Of a DNA stretch of 45,013 nucleotides, positions 41,638 through 45,013 are shown one piece after another. The stretch's first letter is position 1; every line of letters begins with the position of its first letter. Location: NCBI GenBank assembly GCA_943327315.2, contig CALPWQ020000007.1, positions 1-45,013 on the forward strand. The letters are read 5' to 3'. The position numbers and the translations under genes are program-made. The notes below the pieces were generated by a model. The model was given only the letters and a program-made list of their open reading frames with translations. It was not told where the DNA came from and did not search any database. Source of the stretch: Chitinophaga pinensis. GTDB taxonomy: Bacteria > Bacteroidota > Bacteroidia > Flavobacteriales_D > Crocinitomicaceae.

Positions 41638-42215
41638 GAGGATTCGTAATTGCTGCATGCATGTTTGTGGTGGGTACTTCATTTTCTCAAGATCTCATTG
41701 GTCCAGGCTTGATTAAAGCCACGGGGAGTATAACTCCAGGGCTTATGGTTGATCAGCCCATGCGAAACGTCTATTTTTCAGGTTTTTCTGAAGTGTACAC
41801 GAGCCGCAAGTTGAGTTTCAGGGGTGATGTGTTGTGGTATGTGGATGGTCAGTCGAAGGCAACGCTTGGTTCATGGCGCTACGGACGGAATCTGAGTGTT
41901 TATTTCGGAGCGTTTTACCACTTTAACAAAAAGAACTGGGACATGCACATCGGATTTCAGCCAGGCATGGCCGTAATAAAACCGTCTGGAAGTGTTCAAG
42001 CAAATCCATTGGTGAAACCGTGTCCATCAGCTGCTTTGCATGTGGGCTCCACCTTTTTTGTGTGGAAGTACTTTAATTTCTTCGCTGATGTGGCGTATAC
42101 ACACACGTATTACCGCGGCTTGAATTCGGGTTCGGCCTATCTTGGTGAGGTCTTATTCACGGCAGGATTAGGATTTAACCTCAATATATTTCAAACTAAA
42201 ATCTTTCAGCACTAA
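41631..42215 (+). CDS. Predicted beta-barrel outer-membrane protein B
   Basis: A 194-residue exported protein (signal peptide ending GTSFSQ). Strands such as LSFRGDVLWYVDG, LSVYFGAFYHFN, WDMHIGFQPGMAV and VLFTAGLGFNLNIF again fit a small barrel. Unknown function. Its stop is immediately adjacent (zero gap) to the stop of the convergent M14 peptidase gene. Confidence 0.7.
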   Translation: MVRGFVIAACMFVVGTSFSQDLIGPGLIKATGSITPGLMVDQPMRNVYFSGFSEVYTSRKLSFRGDVLWYVDGQSKATLGSWRYGRNLSVYFGAFYHFNKKNWDMHIGFQPGMAVIKPSGSVQANPLVKPCPSAALHVGSTFFVWKYFNFFADVAYTHTYYRGLNSGSAYLGEVLFTAGLGFNLNIFQTKIFQH

Positions 42216-44681
42216 TTACTGATTGCTCAAGAAAATGGCATTCGCCATGAAGAGTTTCCCATTTTCCCAGAATCCACGGAACAATGGATTATCGATCATG
42301 TAAATGATACAGCCATTTCCAATGTTCTCTTGACCAATAACTAGGGTTTTTGGCTGATTTTTCAATGCCTCACACCCTGCAAATCCAGCGATAAGTTCTG
42401 GTTTTTCCGGAAGTGTTACCACGTTGGCGGCATCACTAAAACAGTCATACCCGTCCGCACTTAATTTTAGTGTGAAATAATCGCCGGTATACCCAAATGC
42501 CAAAGGATTTGTGTGATCCACCGTGCAGCGGAAGATGGCTCCTGTAATTGTTTGTTTGATGTATTCTCGTTCTTGTTCGTTGTATTTGATGTGTGGGTGT
42601 TCGTGCACTTCTTCGGCATCACCTTCCTTGCTTTCATCAATGCTTTTCACTTTCAATGCGTATCCTTGATCTGTTGTGAAACCCGCTGCAGATGCGCCAA
42701 TAGCAATGACTTTTCCACCATTCGAAATCCAAGTGTGAAGGGTTGTTTTTGTGGCCTCATCCATGAAAATTGACGCATCGCCTTCAGGGATGATCAGCAC
42801 GTTGAATTGTGCGAGTTGCTGAGCATCCAATAGATTGGGGTGAATCTGCGTGATTGGGAAGTTCAATTCTTTTTCGAAAAAATACCAGGTTTCGCCTGCA
42901 CTTAAGGAAGATGTTGCATCTCCAAAAAGCATAGCGACTTTCGGAGTGTGAATCAATTTCACATAGGAGGAACCCAAGTCATTTCCTTGATCAACCATTC
43001 CTGTGTGCGTTGATGTCAAGTATTTCTGGTGGGCATTTGCAATTGAAATCAATGTTTCACTAAATGATTTTGTTGAATTGTCTCCTTTAGCGATAATCAG
43101 CGTACCGCGGGCATATTCTTTCCCCTTCAGTGTAAATGGATTTTCAGCAAATCGCACGCGAATACCCTGTTGTAAGATATCTGTGAGGAATCGTGCATCA
43201 CGCATGCTGTTCCAATCGGTCATGTAGGCATAGGCATCCTGATCTGCGGTGTTTGGTGCGAATACCGGTGTTGCTTTGATGCCTTGTATTTTGGTTTCTG
43301 ATGCAATTGCCTCAAGTCCGTATGCGTATGGAAGTGACCATGCGGTAATGTCATATGTCAATGAATCAGACAATGCTGTTTTCGGTTCAAAAAGCACATT
43401 GACCAATGTTCCTTTCGGTTGATCTGTATGAATGATGAGGTGATTCATGCCTGGTATCATCGATCCTTGGTCATTCTTCACATAATCAAATCCTTTTACT
43501 GTGGCATTTCCTGTACCAAATGAATAGATGATGTTGTGCGCATCCAATAGTTTCCTCAGGGAAAGAACATGGTCAGAATTCCCGCCGACGACGTAGCTTT
43601 TGTATTTGTAATTTTTCTTAGTTACAAAGTCATTGAACGAATGTATCAATTCGGACGATTTCATGGAGGAATACTGAACAGTTGAAATTCCTGTCGTATG
43701 GTGATGGGCAATGCGGTCAGAAAGTTTCAAGGTATCTCCATCGTTGGTCTGAATGGCTAAGCCTGCGCGTCCATTTCCCGCTTGCTCATAGGTCATGCCC
43801 ACGGCACCACTGAAGGTAGGGTAGGTGTCACCATAACTTGGGTAAAGAAGATCAAAAATTTCCCGAGTAAAGTAAAACCATCCTTGTTTGTCAAAATAGG
43901 TGGCATGATTTCTACCAAGTCCATTTTGGAATTCACGCTGCCAGTCGGTAATTACTTCATGGTAAGGTTCAGCTGCCGGTGCAAAGTAATAAGGGTCATT
44001 GATGCCTTGCTCGTGAAAATCGACATGCACGTGAGGTAACCATTGGTTGTATAATTTGATGCGTTGTTGTGATTCTACTTGTGTCAACCACGCCCAGTCT
44101 CTGTTCAAATCGAACATGTAGTGATTCGGTCTGCCGCTTGGCCATGGCTCATCATGCTCTGCCGCAGATGGATCTGGGTTAGGTGTGAAATTTGCAACCT
44201 GGTTGTACCAATGTACATAGCGATCACGGCCATCTGGATTGATGCATGGATCCATGATGACAAGTGTGTTTTTTAGCCAATCTTGATGTTGAGTCAGGAG
44301 CTCATGTGCTGTTTTCATTGCTGCTTCTGTCCCTGAACTTTCGTTGCCATGAACGTTGTAACTCATCCATACGATGGCAATGTTCTCATTCTTCTCGAGT
44401 GAACTATGGGCTTTTTTAATTTCTTCGATTCGTTTGAGGTTCTCCGGAGTGGAAATATAAGCCACCACCAATGGTCTGTTTTCATTTGTCCGACCATACT
44501 CTTCAAGAATAAGTCCTCCATTCGAATTCAATTCCAACTGTTCGAAATAAGCCACTACAGCATGGTGGTCATTGAAATGGTCGCCGAGAGGGAAGCCTAA
44601 AAATGCTTCAGGACTTTTGAGTTGTGCCGTTGATAATTGGCCAAATAGAATGGCAGTGAAGAGAACAATAAGTGTACGCAT
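42216..44681 (-). CDS. M14 family zinc carboxypeptidase
   Basis: An 821-residue secreted metallopeptidase. Signal peptide MRTLIVLFTAILFGQLSTAQ from the start at 44681; an in-frame ATG four codons earlier is less likely. The catalytic domain (about 20-350) has YNVHGNESSGTEA (zinc His and Glu), MDPCINPDGRDRYV and HVDFHEQG (third zinc His). The C-terminal half holds a glutamine-amidotransferase-like alpha/beta fold (FNVLIIPEGDASIF, WISNGGKVIAIGASAAGF), an arrangement known in large Bacteroidota M14 proteins. TAGTTTTG (44708-44701) is the -7 candidate. Confidence 0.92.
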   Translation of the reverse strand: MRTLIVLFTAILFGQLSTAQLKSPEAFLGFPLGDHFNDHHAVVAYFEQLELNSNGGLILEEYGRTNENRPLVVAYISTPENLKRIEEIKKAHSSLEKNENIAIVWMSYNVHGNESSGTEAAMKTAHELLTQHQDWLKNTLVIMDPCINPDGRDRYVHWYNQVANFTPNPDPSAAEHDEPWPSGRPNHYMFDLNRDWAWLTQVESQQRIKLYNQWLPHVHVDFHEQGINDPYYFAPAAEPYHEVITDWQREFQNGLGRNHATYFDKQGWFYFTREIFDLLYPSYGDTYPTFSGAVGMTYEQAGNGRAGLAIQTNDGDTLKLSDRIAHHHTTGISTVQYSSMKSSELIHSFNDFVTKKNYKYKSYVVGGNSDHVLSLRKLLDAHNIIYSFGTGNATVKGFDYVKNDQGSMIPGMNHLIIHTDQPKGTLVNVLFEPKTALSDSLTYDITAWSLPYAYGLEAIASETKIQGIKATPVFAPNTADQDAYAYMTDWNSMRDARFLTDILQQGIRVRFAENPFTLKGKEYARGTLIIAKGDNSTKSFSETLISIANAHQKYLTSTHTGMVDQGNDLGSSYVKLIHTPKVAMLFGDATSSLSAGETWYFFEKELNFPITQIHPNLLDAQQLAQFNVLIIPEGDASIFMDEATKTTLHTWISNGGKVIAIGASAAGFTTDQGYALKVKSIDESKEGDAEEVHEHPHIKYNEQEREYIKQTITGAIFRCTVDHTNPLAFGYTGDYFTLKLSADGYDCFSDAANVVTLPEKPELIAGFAGCEALKNQPKTLVIGQENIGNGCIIYMIDNPLFRGFWENGKLFMANAIFLSNQ

Positions 44682-44700
44682 AGGAATCAGCATTGGGCAT

Positions 44701-44708
44701 CAAAACTA
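44701..44708 (-). promoter_or_regulatory. -7 element of the M14 peptidase gene
   Basis: TAGTTTTG on the minus strand (TAnnTTTG). It lies 19 nt before the preferred start at 44681 and 7 nt before the alternative at 44693, which favours the shorter protein. The -33 box is not clear. Confidence 0.45.
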
Positions 44709-44739
44709 CTGATTCTAGCGAAATAGGCGTCGGTAAGGG

Positions 44740-45013
44740 CTAAATTATTCCCCTCGATCGCAGGAACTCATCCAATGCTTCGATGTCGCCGTACAATACT
44801 TCACGTGCTTTGCTTCCTTGGAAAGGACCAATTATACCCATTCCTTCAAGTTGATCTACGATGCGACCAGCACGGTTGTATCCAAGCTTAAGTTTTCGTT
44901 GCAACAAGCTTGCTGAGCCCTGTTGATTGATCACGACAATACGCGCGGCATCCGCAAACATGTTGTCGATTTCGTTCATGTCTATATCACTTCCACCATC
45001 ACCACCTTCGCCT
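44740..45013 (-). CDS. ftsK: DNA translocase FtsK, C-terminal part
   Basis: The frame is open to the window edge, so only the last 91 codons or so are present. NMFADAARIVVINQQGSASL, LQRKLKLGYNRAGRIVDQLE and GMGIIGPFQGSKAREVL are the winged-helix gamma domain of FtsK/SpoIIIE, which reads KOPS-type polar sequences and activates XerCD. An acidic, Gly-rich linker (GEGGDGGSDID) precedes it. It ends 58 bp before the M14 gene start on the same strand. Confidence 0.95.
   Translation of the reverse strand, partial: GEGGDGGSDIDMNEIDNMFADAARIVVINQQGSASLLQRKLKLGYNRAGRIVDQLEGMGIIGPFQGSKAREVLYGDIEALDEFLRSRGII

Overview
This 45 kb window is a chromosomal segment of a Bacteroidota bacterium, most likely Flavobacteriales. 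The Fluviicola/Crocinitomicaceae side of the order fits best, but that finer placement is a guess. The evidence is: Bacteroidota-type promoters (TAnnTTTG -7 elements) before many genes; a C-terminal type IX secretion (T9SS) sorting domain; DUF4369/TlpA proteins; the DUF3822-rsmD-coaD cluster; the DUF4956/VTC pair; and SPII lipoproteins and beta-barrel proteins of a didermic cell. Coding density is high. I see no prophage, plasmid, CRISPR array, intact insertion sequence or classical defence island.

Layout. 1-453: repeat-rich DNA (paired GACCCC(A/G)TCGGGGTC palindromes, a 25-bp tandem repeat, a large nested hairpin) ending in tRNA-Lys(TTT) on the minus strand. 587-8529: amphi-Trp protein, shikimate kinase, a small membrane protein, a transglutaminase-like protein, a Cbp1-like coiled-coil lipoprotein, the M61 peptidase + Asp-box protein pair, and a minus-strand nitroreductase/beta-barrel/Cupin_5 run. 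8604-14860: rhomboid protease; a thioredoxin-fold protein with an SxxC instead of CxxC site; the membrane protein-DUF3822-rsmD-coaD run; a RecD-like helicase. 14870-20248: a large orphan secreted protein, a T9SS cargo protein and an APC permease. 20385-21725: ffh. 21726-22026: tandem repeats.

22027-29833 is one uninterrupted minus-strand run: VTC-domain protein, DUF4956 protein, lpxK, purine nucleoside phosphorylase, gatB, two TlpA-like proteins and lpxH. It joins lipid A synthesis to translation and to a probable polyphosphate/VTC-type module. 29938-37638: purT; YdjM-like hydrolase + GH3 glycosidase; then a plus-strand run radC-wecB-deacetylase-DUF423-MBL hydrolase. 37639-38035 is a second repeat island carrying the same paired palindromes as the start of the window. 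38036-45013: a lysozyme-fold-like protein with a phosphodiester glycosidase, fabI, two beta-barrel-like proteins, an M14 carboxypeptidase and the 3' end of ftsK.

Most of the content is housekeeping: envelope lipid synthesis (lpxK, lpxH, fabI), aromatic and purine metabolism (aroK, purT, PNP), translation and secretion (gatB, ffh, rsmD, tRNA-Lys), plus surface or secreted hydrolases. Nothing here is an obvious complete new system. The parts most worth following are the muramidase-like/NAGPA-like pair, the VTC-DUF4956 operon, the SxxC thioredoxin-like protein, and the repeat families in the intergenic islands.
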